Positions 8,366 through 16,526 of a DNA stretch of 64,000 nucleotides are shown in pieces. Both the position numbers and the translations under genes were made by a program. The DNA comes from Mesorhizobium sp. (GTDB taxonomy: Bacteria > Pseudomonadota > Alphaproteobacteria > Rhizobiales > Rhizobiaceae), in assembly GCF_004962245.1 (NCBI RefSeq), contig NZ_SUHQ01000002.1, forward strand, positions 186,001-250,000, written 5' to 3'. The notes under the pieces were generated by a model. The model did not search any database. It was given only the letters and a program-made list of their open reading frames with translations, and was not told the DNA's origin. How positions within the stretch are numbered: position 1 is the first letter of the stretch; every line of letters starts with the position of its first letter.

Positions 8366-9502
8366 TTAAGCGCCGCCTTCGACGGGAGCGGACGGATCAA
8401 TACTCCTCGGACCTGACTCGCGAAGCTGGCGCGGCGTCGGCGTCTTGAGGGCCACCTGGACTCGCCTTCGAAGCCACTCCAGAGGAAATGGCTGGCATAT
8501 GAAGGTCGGATCGGCGTCGAAAAAACGCCCGGAGGTACAGATGGAATGCGGTGAGGTCGGAACCATGCGCTGTTTAACGGCGGGCAGTCTCGGCGCAAAG
8601 CGACGCAGCCGCCGCCACAGGTCTTGTGCAGACGGCTTTGCGAAGACATGAAACAGCGCGGCCGGATCGATCCGTGTTGCGTGGACAAGCGGAGCGATGG
8701 CCGCGCGTGGCGACGTGCGGGCGGCCTCGCTGCCATAATACGCTGAGGCCACGCCATCGGACCAACGAAACAAGAAAGACGCTAGCTCGGGATGTCGCGT
8801 GCGGACTGTTTCAAGGACGATCCGGTGCGATGTCAGCATGACGACATACCTGGTCGACATAGAAGATGGGGATCGCCGGTAACCAATCAGATACTCCGGA
8901 ACGACATCATAATCGCAGATCGCGGCAATGTTGAGCTGCATCTGCAAGTCTTCGGCTCCTTGGGCGCCTGCTGCTCTGAGCGACGGGTCGTATCCCCCGG
9001 TTGCCGTAAGAACTGATCGCCTGATTAGCGGTGAACTTGCATTGCCGATAAAGTTCTCAACCAGCAGCCAGTTGTGGACGTCGCCGCGAGCGAGAGTTGG
9101 CGGGGAGCATTCGATCACCCAATCATCATCATCGATGACCCGATACCATGCGTAGACAAGGCCGAGAGACGGCCGCGACTGAAAGAGGCGGTGCTGCTTT
9201 TCCAGCTTTGTCGGGTGCCACACATCATCCGCATCAAGTGGCGCTATAAATTCACCCTTCGCCGCATGAATTGCCAGGTTTCTGGCGACAGCAACCCCTT
9301 GGTTCTGCTGTCTCAGATGAGAAATACGCGGATCGCTGGTTGCAAATGCCTCGACGATCTCAGTGGTCCGGTCGGTCGACCCGTCATCGACCACTATGAT
9401 CTCTAGCTGTTTGAAAGTTTGCGAGACGGCCGACTGGAGGGTGTTTCGGATAGTCTTTTCCGCATTGTAAGCAGGAATGATGACGGAAACTGCGGGTTGC
9501 AT
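8366..9502 (-). CDS. family 2 glycosyltransferase
   Basis: A 378-residue GT-A enzyme starting PAVSVIIPAYNAEKTIRN (3-20), with IIVVDDGSTD (35-44) and PLDADDVW (88-95). A later AEDLQMQLNIA segment and VVPEYLIGYRR match the 7199-8191 product position by position, so the two are paralogues in tail-to-tail orientation. The extra C-terminal 70 residues are basic and have no known motif. It probably acts in the same polysaccharide pathway but is transcribed against the rest of the cluster. Confidence 0.92.
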   Translation of the reverse strand: MQPAVSVIIPAYNAEKTIRNTLQSAVSQTFKQLEIIVVDDGSTDRTTEIVEAFATSDPRISHLRQQNQGVAVARNLAIHAAKGEFIAPLDADDVWHPTKLEKQHRLFQSRPSLGLVYAWYRVIDDDDWVIECSPPTLARGDVHNWLLVENFIGNASSPLIRRSVLTATGGYDPSLRAAGAQGAEDLQMQLNIAAICDYDVVPEYLIGYRRSPSSMSTRYVVMLTSHRIVLETVRTRHPELASFLFRWSDGVASAYYGSEAARTSPRAAIAPLVHATRIDPAALFHVFAKPSAQDLWRRLRRFAPRLPAVKQRMVPTSPHSICTSGRFFDADPTFICQPFPLEWLRRRVQVALKTPTPRQLRESGPRSIDPSAPVEGGA

Positions 9503-9867
9503 ATCGAAAAACCTGCTTTTGATGAACGACGAAAGACGGGAGCGCCACCAGCCTAAAATACTAGCATGCTCGAGCGGGATAGCATCAAGCCGCGCCTCTC
9601 CCTACGGCTACTTCAACCTCTGAGAATTGCCCGGTCTTTCGCACTTACGGCGGTGACATGTGCTAATATGCTGGTTTCAATCCGCCCAAACTTGTGGATG
9701 CCTTCATGCTTCCTTTCATTTCGCTCCCATCCGTGCCCGTGGCCTCGTGGTCTTATTGCCATCAGCTATATGCTTGAACACTCACATGTATCGCGTTTCT
9801 GCCGATGGGGATGGCATCCGCGATCGGACATGAGCGTGGTTTTTACAGTTCCTGCGGCGGGAGACCG
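9503..9867. other. intergenic region, divergent promoters expected
   Basis: A 365-bp gap between the minus-strand glycosyltransferase and the plus-strand deacetylase. It is visibly richer in A+T than the flanking genes, in line with a promoter region. The frame at 9566-9874 does not look like a protein. No strong repeat or hairpin was found. Confidence 0.45.
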
Positions 9868-10839
9868 ATGGTGATCCCGCGCGTTCTCCTGCAGCTTGGT
9901 CGGCTGGTGCGGCGCCGACGCCTGCGCCATGCTCCCATCATACTGATGTACCATCGCGTTGCAGATATCGCCGTCGATCCGTGGGGGCTAGCCGTCCATC
10001 CGGCGAGGTTCGACGAACAAATCGAAGCGCTGACGCGGAGCCGGCGGGTGGTGCATTTGGATGAACTGTTTGATGTCATCGCACGGGGAAAGCCGGGCAA
10101 ACCGCTTGCGGTTGTCACGTTTGACGACGGTTATCACGACGTCTACAGCAACGCTCGCCCGATCCTACAGCGTCACGACTGCCCGATGACGCTGTTTGTT
10201 GCGACGGGAGCAATCGGAAGCGGCAGAGAATTCTGGTGGGATGCGCTCACGCGCATCTGTCTTGAGACGCCTGAACTGCCTGACCAACTCGACATCACGA
10301 TCGAGGGAGGCAGGCATCACTGGCTCATCCCGAAGATGGTGGATCAGGCCGGCCGTGACAAAGTCTACCGGGAGGTGTGGTCGGCGCTCCGAACGCTGCC
10401 GTATGAGCGACAGAACGCACACGTCGAAGACATTGCGAAATGGGCGGGCGTTGGTCTCGACGCCAGACCAGAGCACTGTATTATGACTCCCGAAGAGGTT
10501 GGTGATATCAGTGACGACCTGATAACGATCGGTGGTCATACTGTCAGTCATCCCACGCTTCCGGCCCATTCCTTCGCGACCCAGCTTCGCGAGATCGTCG
10601 ACGGCCGTTCGGCCTGTGAGCAAATGACCGGAAAACGCGTTCTCTCTTTTGCATATCCATTCGGAGACCATGACGCTGTGTCGGTATCTGCCGTCAGGGA
10701 AGCAGGATTTGAGTTCGCATGCACGACGCGCGCCGGGTGCGTTGCGCCCGAGGCAGACATGCTGCGGTTACCTCGATTGTATGTCGGCAACTGGTCAGGG
10801 GATGAACTCCTGCGAAAAATCGAGGATCATCTGTTCTGA
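9868..10839 (+). CDS. polysaccharide deacetylase (NodB homology domain)
   Basis: The 323-residue protein carries the NodB-type fold. TFDDGYHD (84-91) holds the catalytic base and metal Asp, TLFVATG marks motif-2 surroundings, GGHTVSHPTL supplies the two metal-binding His, and FAYPFGDHD is motif 3. Such enzymes remove N-acetyl groups from amino sugars; here an exopolysaccharide or LPS substrate is inferred. ATG at 9868 is chosen because GGCGGGAG lies just upstream. Its TGA overlaps the ATG of the exporter permease (TGATG at 10837-10841), so the two are translationally coupled. No signal peptide is seen, so it may act before export. Confidence 0.9.
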   Translation: MVIPRVLLQLGRLVRRRRLRHAPIILMYHRVADIAVDPWGLAVHPARFDEQIEALTRSRRVVHLDELFDVIARGKPGKPLAVVTFDDGYHDVYSNARPILQRHDCPMTLFVATGAIGSGREFWWDALTRICLETPELPDQLDITIEGGRHHWLIPKMVDQAGRDKVYREVWSALRTLPYERQNAHVEDIAKWAGVGLDARPEHCIMTPEEVGDISDDLITIGGHTVSHPTLPAHSFATQLREIVDGRSACEQMTGKRVLSFAYPFGDHDAVSVSAVREAGFEFACTTRAGCVAPEADMLRLPRLYVGNWSGDELLRKIEDHLF

Positions 10840-11684
10840 TGAACGCACAGCAGATTACCATTATCACCCCTCGACGCGGCTGGTTTGACCTCGATTTCTG
10901 GCACCTGTGGCGCTATCGCGATCTGCTGCTCCTGTTCGCGATGCGCGACATCAAAGTCCGCTACAAGCAGACCTTGCTTGGTCCGGCTTGGCTGATCCTG
11001 CAGCCCCTGGCGCTTACCGCAGCCTTGACCACCGTCATCAGCGGTATCGCGGGCATTTCAACCGGCGGCCATCCCGCGCCAATCTTTTATCTGACAGCGC
11101 TGGTGCTGTGGTCGTATTTTTCCCAAGTCGTCTCCACCGCGAGCCAAGTCTTCATTGCTAACGGTCATCTTTTCAGCAAGATCTACTTCCCGCGACTCGT
11201 CGTTCCCGTGTCGTCGCTGCTGTCGAACAGTGTGGCCCTGGCGATCCAGCTTGGCGTCGCATTGGCCTTCTTGCTCTGGTACCAGCTGACAGGAAAAGTG
11301 GACGGGCTATCGTGGCGCCTCGCGTTCTTTCCGCTGGTGATCATCCAGATCGCGGCATTCTCGTTGGCTGTTGGGCTTTGTCTAGGAGCGTCAACCGCGA
11401 AGTACCGCGATACGGCTCATATGACTCCGTTCTTCATTCAGATCTGGCTGTTCGTGACGCCGATCATCTTTCCTTTTTCGGCTATTCCCGAGCAGTACTG
11501 GACGCTGACCGGATTTCTGAATCCGCTCGCTGTCATAATTGATGAAGGGCGCTGGTGCTTCTTCGGCACCTCGGCAGTCGGTGCGCCACAAATCGCTGCA
11601 GCGCTTGTCACGACCTCGGTCGTGCTGTTCCTCGGCGTCGTGATCTTTCAACGCGTCGAACGAACGGCCATGGACATGCTGTGA
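10839..11684 (+). CDS. ABC-2 type polysaccharide exporter permease (Wzm-like)
   Basis: The 281-residue inner-membrane protein has the ABC-2 layout: an amphipathic N-terminus (FWHLWRYRDLLLLFAMRDIKVRYKQT region), then about six membrane helices. WLILQPLALTAALTTVISG and VTPIIFPFSAIPEQY are typical of KpsM/Wzm/TagG permeases. It would form the channel that exports a lipid-linked polysaccharide, with the ATPase at 14598-15833 as partner. Its ATG overlaps the deacetylase stop. Permease and ATPase are separated by two glycosyltransferase genes, an arrangement often seen in O-antigen loci. Confidence 0.92.
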   Translation: MNAQQITIITPRRGWFDLDFWHLWRYRDLLLLFAMRDIKVRYKQTLLGPAWLILQPLALTAALTTVISGIAGISTGGHPAPIFYLTALVLWSYFSQVVSTASQVFIANGHLFSKIYFPRLVVPVSSLLSNSVALAIQLGVALAFLLWYQLTGKVDGLSWRLAFFPLVIIQIAAFSLAVGLCLGASTAKYRDTAHMTPFFIQIWLFVTPIIFPFSAIPEQYWTLTGFLNPLAVIIDEGRWCFFGTSAVGAPQIAAALVTTSVVLFLGVVIFQRVERTAMDML

Positions 11685-11757
11685 AGAGAAATGACAACCC
11701 TTGCGGCCCCGTAGAGAGTGAAGGTCGCCTTTCGTCTGCCGCCGCGCATTCTGCACA

Positions 11758-12723
11758 ATGGGCACGACGCCGATGCCATTGATCTCCGTCATCACGCCTT
11801 TCCTCAATGTCGAGCGGTTTCTTCCGGCAGCGATCGAAAGCGTGCGCGCGCAAACCTTCACTGACTGGGAAATGCTTCTCATTGACGACGGATCATTCGA
11901 CGGGAGCGTTGCAATCGCGGCGGCTGCAGCAGCCGGCGATCCGCGAATCCGTTTCATTCGATCGAACGGCCAGCGTCGCGGCGCCGCCGCGGCGCGCAAT
12001 GCCGGAATCGCGGCCGCGTCGGGCATGTTCTTCACGTTCCTGGATGGCGACGATATATTTGAGCCGGAAAAATTCGAGAAGGAACTTGCGATCTTTGATG
12101 CGCATCCTAGCGCTAAGGTCCTTTACGGACCGACCCTGTGGTGGTTCCCCGATGAGCCGCACCGGAACTGGACCGACTTGATGCCACGCCAATCGGACCG
12201 TCTGCACATGCCGCCCGACCTGCTCGACCAGGTCATCGTACGCCAGCGGGCTCATGTGCCGTGCATCTGCTCGATCATGGTTCACCGCGAAGCTTTGGTA
12301 GCGGTGGGCGGCTTCGATGAGGCGTTCGAGCTCTACGAAGACCAGACCCTTCTAGTAAAGCTGCTGTTGCGCTATCCGGTATTCGTGACATCCACGCCCA
12401 CCAGCCGATACAGGCAGCACCTCGATTCGATATCGGCCAAGGCGACTGCTTCCGGCATCTACGATCGACTGCGCCCGCATGCTGCTCGCATTGGCTTCCT
12501 CGAATGGGTTGAGATGCATGCGGCGGCCTCGGGATTGATGACGCCGAAGTTGCAGCGGGCGCTCCGCTTCGCATTTGCGCGCTATCCGGCCCAGCGTCGG
12601 CCCCTGACACTTCGCGATAGGTTTGACCTCGCCATCGACGCCGGACGCCGGTTCGCTCGGCGGCTGACGCCACGCCGCGTCCTGTCGAAGGTGTTCAGGC
12701 TGCTGACGAGAGCACGGAAGTAG
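11758..12723 (+). CDS. family 2 glycosyltransferase
   Basis: A GT-A enzyme of 321 residues with PLISVITPFLNVERFLPAA at the start, MLLIDDGSFDGS and a metal motif FLDGDDIF in which the usual DADD is DGDD. CICSIMVHREALVAVGGFDE and YEDQTLLVKLL complete the acceptor side. The C-terminus is basic and rich in arginine. Two in-frame ATGs (11758 and 11773) are possible and neither has a good ribosome-binding site. It sits in the polysaccharide export locus, 73 bp after the permease gene. Confidence 0.9.
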   Translation: MGTTPMPLISVITPFLNVERFLPAAIESVRAQTFTDWEMLLIDDGSFDGSVAIAAAAAAGDPRIRFIRSNGQRRGAAAARNAGIAAASGMFFTFLDGDDIFEPEKFEKELAIFDAHPSAKVLYGPTLWWFPDEPHRNWTDLMPRQSDRLHMPPDLLDQVIVRQRAHVPCICSIMVHREALVAVGGFDEAFELYEDQTLLVKLLLRYPVFVTSTPTSRYRQHLDSISAKATASGIYDRLRPHAARIGFLEWVEMHAAASGLMTPKLQRALRFAFARYPAQRRPLTLRDRFDLAIDAGRRFARRLTPRRVLSKVFRLLTRARK

Positions 12724-12963
12724 TGGGCGGGACCGGTGGCGCGGATTGGATCGCGACCGAGCCTGAGATTTCTGATATTGACGATACCGTTTTACGGGAA
12801 TGACAAGTCGCATCGCCTCGCTAGGGGCGACGTGCTAAAATTGACGCGTGTCCATCATTTCTGTGCCAAAATTCTGTTTGTGATGCCTAAGATCGCGTTC
12901 GATTTCTGGCAACGAACACCAGCCCGTGCCTCTCTGCGAAGCTAAGGAGAATTTGGCCGTTTC

Positions 12964-14592
12964 ATGATCGCAGTCGTCATAACAACTTACAACCATACTC
13001 GCTTTCTTGAGGACGCCATTCAGAGCTGTCTTCGTCAAAGCCAGCCGATGGATGAAATTATTGTCGTCGACGACGGATCCACCGACAATCCGGCATCGGT
13101 TGTCGAGCGTCATCCAGGCGTGCGCCTGATCAGGCAGGACAATTGCGGGCTCGCGGCCGCCCGAAACGCCGGGCTGGCGGCTTCCAGATCCGATTACATC
13201 ACCTTTCTGGACGCGGATGATCGTCTCCTTCCGAATGCCATTGAGACGGGTGTGCGAATGCTGGTTGCGCATCCAGATGCGGTTCTCGCTTACGGAGCTC
13301 ATCGCTTCATCAATGGAAGCGGTGCGATCGAGTCAGACAAGCATCACGTCGCGCTTATTGAAGATCCTTATCTTCAGTTACTGCGGACGGGAAACTTCAT
13401 TGCAATGCATGCGACCGTGGTTTATCGGCGGGAGAGGCTCGCGGCCATGGGCGGGTTCGACGTTTCAATGCGGCTCTGCGAAGACTATGAGCTATTCTTG
13501 CGAATCGCCCGGCGCGGTTCGATCGTAACGCACGACGATGTCGTCGCCGAGTATCGCATGCACGGCGACAACATGTCGAATAATCGATCGATGATGCTCG
13601 CTGCAGCTTTGTCGGTGCTTGACAAGCAGTTGGCAGGTCCGGTTGACGACGATGTGCGTCTTGCAGTCCGCGATGGCAGGCGGTTCTGGAAGACCTACTA
13701 TACCGGAGAGTTGACGACTGAGGCCTTGGGCGCGATCCGCGCCGAACCCGCCAAAGCGATTCGCATGCTGCGGCAGGCTTTGCAGATGTCGCCGCCGATC
13801 ACGCTGCAAACGGCGGCATTTAGGATAAGGCGCAAGGTCGGCAGGCATGTGCAACGGCTGCTTGGAGCTTCCGGCGCCGATTGGCGGGCTCCGCGCGTCG
13901 GTTCGGTGCGGTTTGGGGATTTCGCACGCACGATGCCGATGAGCCGCTCGTTTGGATATGATCGCGGCAAGCCAATAGATCGATATTATATCGAGAATTT
14001 CCTACAATTGAATGCGGCCGACATACATGGCCGTGTGCTGGAAATCGGCGACAACAGCTACACGATGCATTTTGGCGGTGCTCATGTCGTCAAGAGCGAC
14101 GTGCTGCATGTTGATTCCGATAATCCAAACGCGACCATCATAGGCGACCTGTCGCAGCCCGGAGTCCTGCCGTCAAACGCCTTCGACTGCATCATCTTCA
14201 CGCAAACACTTCATCTGATCTTCGACATGTCGGCTGCGGTCGCTGCACTGGCCGACGCGCTCAAGCCCGGGGGCGTGCTGCTGCTAACTGTTCCTGGCAT
14301 CACCCCGGTCGATCGCGGCGAGTGGGGCAGCACGTGGTTCTGGTCATTGACGCAGGCGGCGTTGGCGAAGTTGCTTGCGAAATCCTTCAGCGCGGCGAAT
14401 ATGGCGCTCGAAACCCACGGCAACGTCTTCGCGGCAGTTTGTTTTCTCCAGGGACTCGCCAAGGAAGAAGTTTCTGACCAGAAGCTCGACGTCCGGGATA
14501 CCGCCTATCCCATCGTTGTAACGGCGCGCGTCGTGAAGGACGGGCTGACCGCGGATCAACCCGGCAGTCGAACCGCAGATGTTACGGCTTGA
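12964..14592 (+). CDS. fusion of family 2 glycosyltransferase and SAM-type methyltransferase
   Basis: This 542-residue protein joins two enzymes. Residues 1 to about 240 are a GT-A domain: VVITTYNHTRFLEDAI, EIIVVDDGSTDNP and FLDADDRLL (81-89). From about residue 320 a methyltransferase-like domain follows: GRVLEIGDNSYT (around 358-367) at motif I, HVDSDNPNATIIGDLS for motif II/III, FDCIIFTQTLHLIF and LKPGGVLLLTVPG. Motif I lacks the usual GxGxG glycines. The design suggests adding a sugar and then methylating the glycan, possibly capping the chain; that role is inferred. The stop is 5 bp before the ATPase ATG, implying coupling. Confidence 0.9.
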   Translation: MIAVVITTYNHTRFLEDAIQSCLRQSQPMDEIIVVDDGSTDNPASVVERHPGVRLIRQDNCGLAAARNAGLAASRSDYITFLDADDRLLPNAIETGVRMLVAHPDAVLAYGAHRFINGSGAIESDKHHVALIEDPYLQLLRTGNFIAMHATVVYRRERLAAMGGFDVSMRLCEDYELFLRIARRGSIVTHDDVVAEYRMHGDNMSNNRSMMLAAALSVLDKQLAGPVDDDVRLAVRDGRRFWKTYYTGELTTEALGAIRAEPAKAIRMLRQALQMSPPITLQTAAFRIRRKVGRHVQRLLGASGADWRAPRVGSVRFGDFARTMPMSRSFGYDRGKPIDRYYIENFLQLNAADIHGRVLEIGDNSYTMHFGGAHVVKSDVLHVDSDNPNATIIGDLSQPGVLPSNAFDCIIFTQTLHLIFDMSAAVAALADALKPGGVLLLTVPGITPVDRGEWGSTWFWSLTQAALAKLLAKSFSAANMALETHGNVFAAVCFLQGLAKEEVSDQKLDVRDTAYPIVVTARVVKDGLTADQPGSRTADVTA

Positions 14593-14597
14593 GATCG

Positions 14598-15833
14598 ATG
14601 ACAGAATTGCCAGCCGTTGAGGTCCGAGGACTTTCCAAGCGCTACCGGCGCGGCGCGATCGGCGTGCGCTCATTGCGTGAGGAGGTCGAACAACTTGTCG
14701 CGCGTTTGCGCTCGCGGGAAGCCGAAGCTTCCCTCAACGAATTCTTCGCCATCAAGGACATCACTTTTTCCGTTCCGACTGGCACCGTGTGCGGTATCAT
14801 CGGACGCAACGGCTCGGGAAAGACCACGCTGCTCAAGGTTTTGACCTCGATCACCGCTCCGGACGAGGGCGAGGCAGTGATGCGAGGCCGGATAGGAAGC
14901 TTGCTGGAGGTAGGGGCCGGATTCCATCCGGATCTCGACGGGATCGAGAACATCTACCTCAACGGCGCGATCCTCGGCATGAGCAAGGCCGAGATCACGC
15001 GTAAGCTGGACCGGATCATCAAATTTGCCGATATCGGCAGCTTTCTCGAAACGCCGGTCAAGCGTTATTCGTCCGGTATGTATGTTCGGCTTGCCTTCGC
15101 GATCGCTGCTCATCTGGAGCCGGAGATTCTCGTCGTCGACGAGGTGCTTGCTGTCGGCGATGCTGAATTTCAAAAGAAATGTCTCGGCACGATGAAGAAC
15201 GTCGCGGGTGAAGGTCGCACCGTGCTGTTCGTGAGCCACAACATGGCCATGGTTCGGCAGCATTGCACAAAAGCGGTTTATCTGGACCGAGGCCTTCTGA
15301 AGGACTTTGGCGAGGCATCATCGATCATCGATGCGTACCTGTCGAACACCGTCCCGAGCAGCGATGGAGCCGAGCGCGTTGGCAATGATGACCTCTGGAT
15401 GCAGGTGGCTATTGTGTATCCGGGTACGCGCGAGCGCTGCAACCAGCTCAAGTTTGGCGGCGATTACGATTTTGTGCTGAAACTGGGCGCGAGGGATTCG
15501 TTTCACCGAAGCGTGGTTCATATCCAGATTTTTGATCAGGAAGGCAACTTGATCTCTGTGCTCGAAAGCCTCGCGGAAGGTGTTGGTCAATTTGACATAG
15601 TTGGGGAGGCCGAGGTCGTATTCAGCGTGCGATCGTTGGGATTGTTGCCAGGCACTTATAGCGCTGGAGCGGCTCTCTATGCGTGGGGAGAGGATGAGCC
15701 GGACCTCGCAAGCGAGAACTTGCTAACGTTCGAGGTTGTTGCGGCAACAGTCAATGACTCCTATTGGCCATATCTGAAAGAGCACGGGATTGTGCGACTG
15801 TCGCATTCTGCCCAGTTGCTTAAGGTGGATTGA
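14598..15833 (+). CDS. polysaccharide ABC exporter ATPase with C-terminal glycan-binding domain (Wzt-like)
   Basis: The 411-residue protein has an ABC ATPase domain with Walker A GRNGSGKTT (69-77), the signature KRYSSGMYVRL, Walker B ILVVDEVLAVGD and the H-loop LFVSHNMAMV. After about residue 250 comes a beta-rich extension of the Wzt C-terminal type, which in O-antigen exporters recognises the terminal modification of the finished chain. This fits the methyltransferase fusion just upstream. ATG at 14598 is preferred; a TTG three codons earlier would overlap the previous stop. Partner permease is at 10839-11684. Confidence 0.93.
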   Translation: MTELPAVEVRGLSKRYRRGAIGVRSLREEVEQLVARLRSREAEASLNEFFAIKDITFSVPTGTVCGIIGRNGSGKTTLLKVLTSITAPDEGEAVMRGRIGSLLEVGAGFHPDLDGIENIYLNGAILGMSKAEITRKLDRIIKFADIGSFLETPVKRYSSGMYVRLAFAIAAHLEPEILVVDEVLAVGDAEFQKKCLGTMKNVAGEGRTVLFVSHNMAMVRQHCTKAVYLDRGLLKDFGEASSIIDAYLSNTVPSSDGAERVGNDDLWMQVAIVYPGTRERCNQLKFGGDYDFVLKLGARDSFHRSVVHIQIFDQEGNLISVLESLAEGVGQFDIVGEAEVVFSVRSLGLLPGTYSAGAALYAWGEDEPDLASENLLTFEVVAATVNDSYWPYLKEHGIVRLSHSAQLLKVD

Positions 15834-15861
15834 AGCACGTGGCGACACTGGCTTTCGGCGG

Positions 15862-15882
15862 GGTAGTGTCTCAGTTTGAAAT
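15862..15882 (+). repeat. left 21-bp terminal inverted repeat
   Basis: Identical, in reverse complement, to 16312-16332. It contains the last codons and the TGA stop of the minus-strand membrane-protein gene. Confidence 0.85.
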
Positions 15883-16155
15883 AAGCGGAATGGTCAGCAC
15901 GACGACGACTTCGATGAAGGGGATTACCACGTAGATGGCAAGAAAGCCGGCAATCCACATTCCGATTTTGACCAGCCAGGACGGATGAGGGGTCGCCCCC
16001 CAAGCGAAAAATGCGCTCGCGACGCCCAAACCCAACGCGACAATGCCGATAACCGGAGACCGCGTCATTGGAAGCATTAGATCATCAAAAACAAGAAAGA
16101 TCGCGCTAATGAAGATTAGCTGGGCCGTGAGCCCGAATAGAAACGCGCGTTTCAC
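15871..16155 (-). CDS. small integral membrane protein carried by the inverted-repeat element
   Basis: A 94-residue, very hydrophobic protein with membrane segments at about 4-22 (FLFGLTAQLIFISAIFLV), 34-52 and 62-91, separated by short polar loops. The start is GTG at 16155 with only a weak GGGCGGG upstream. The last codons and the stop codon lie inside the left terminal repeat, so the gene evolved with, or was captured by, the element. No family is recognised. Confidence 0.6.
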   Translation of the reverse strand: MKRAFLFGLTAQLIFISAIFLVFDDLMLPMTRSPVIGIVALGLGVASAFFAWGATPHPSWLVKIGMWIAGFLAIYVVIPFIEVVVVLTIPLISN

Positions 16156-16311
16156 GCGGCCCGCCCGGTGCTATCTTTTATCGGCATCAGGCGACTGCTT
16201 TCGTTTTGTACGGCCCGCGTTTGTCCAGTTTGGGCGCAACTGCGTCCATCATGTATGCATTACGCTAAGCATATAGGAGTTCGGGCAGGATCGCGACAAG
16301 CGACGCGTCAA

Positions 16312-16332
16312 ATTTCAAACTGAGACACTACC
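16312..16332 (-). repeat. right 21-bp terminal inverted repeat
   Basis: Exact reverse complement of 15862-15882. The truncated glycosyltransferase fragment begins at its outer edge. Confidence 0.85.
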
Positions 16333-16502
16333 TTGGCCTGATGGTTCGAAAGGCGGAAGAAATTGCGCATGCCCTGAAGCGCCTGAAGGACGATCCGCAC
16401 TTGCGGGAACGCCTGGGTCGGGCGGCGCGAAAGCGGATAGAGAAAAATTTCTCGCTTGTCGCAGTCGCCGCCGCTCTCGATTGCTTGTTGACCAAGCGGT
16501 AG
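16332..16502 (+). pseudogene. C-terminal fragment of a family 4 glycosyltransferase
   Basis: The frame from the element edge reads GLMVRKAEEIAHALKRL, then KDDPHLRERLGRAARKRIE and NFSLVAVAAALDCLL before a stop at 16502. This is the standard last 50 residues of GT4 enzymes (the alpha-helical DP-LR--LG-AAR segment). The rest of the gene is absent to the left of the element, where the Wzt-like gene ends intact. The upstream part was probably deleted when the element inserted or recombined. Confidence 0.7.
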
Positions 16503-16526
16503 GTAGGGCTCTTCCGCAAAGGATCG

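Larger units (their letters stand above)
15862..16332. mobile_element. 471-bp MITE-like element with perfect 21-bp terminal inverted repeats
   Basis: The segment is bounded by exact 21-bp inverted repeats, GGTAGTGTCTCAGTTTGAAAT at the left (15862-15882, quoted from its second base: GTAGTGTCTCAGTTTGAAAT) and its reverse complement at the right (16312-16332). It holds one minus-strand membrane-protein frame and no transposase. A minus-strand 19-codon frame upstream of that gene (about 16196-16255; MDAVAPKLDKRGPYKTKAVA) could be a transposase N-terminus remnant. No long target duplication is visible; each end contains TA near its tip. On the right it abuts a truncated glycosyltransferase. Confidence 0.65.

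Noticed and set aside
9566-9874. 102-codon plus-strand frame before the deacetylase gene
   Set aside because: No ribosome-binding site or protein pattern; it lies in an A+T-richer promoter gap.
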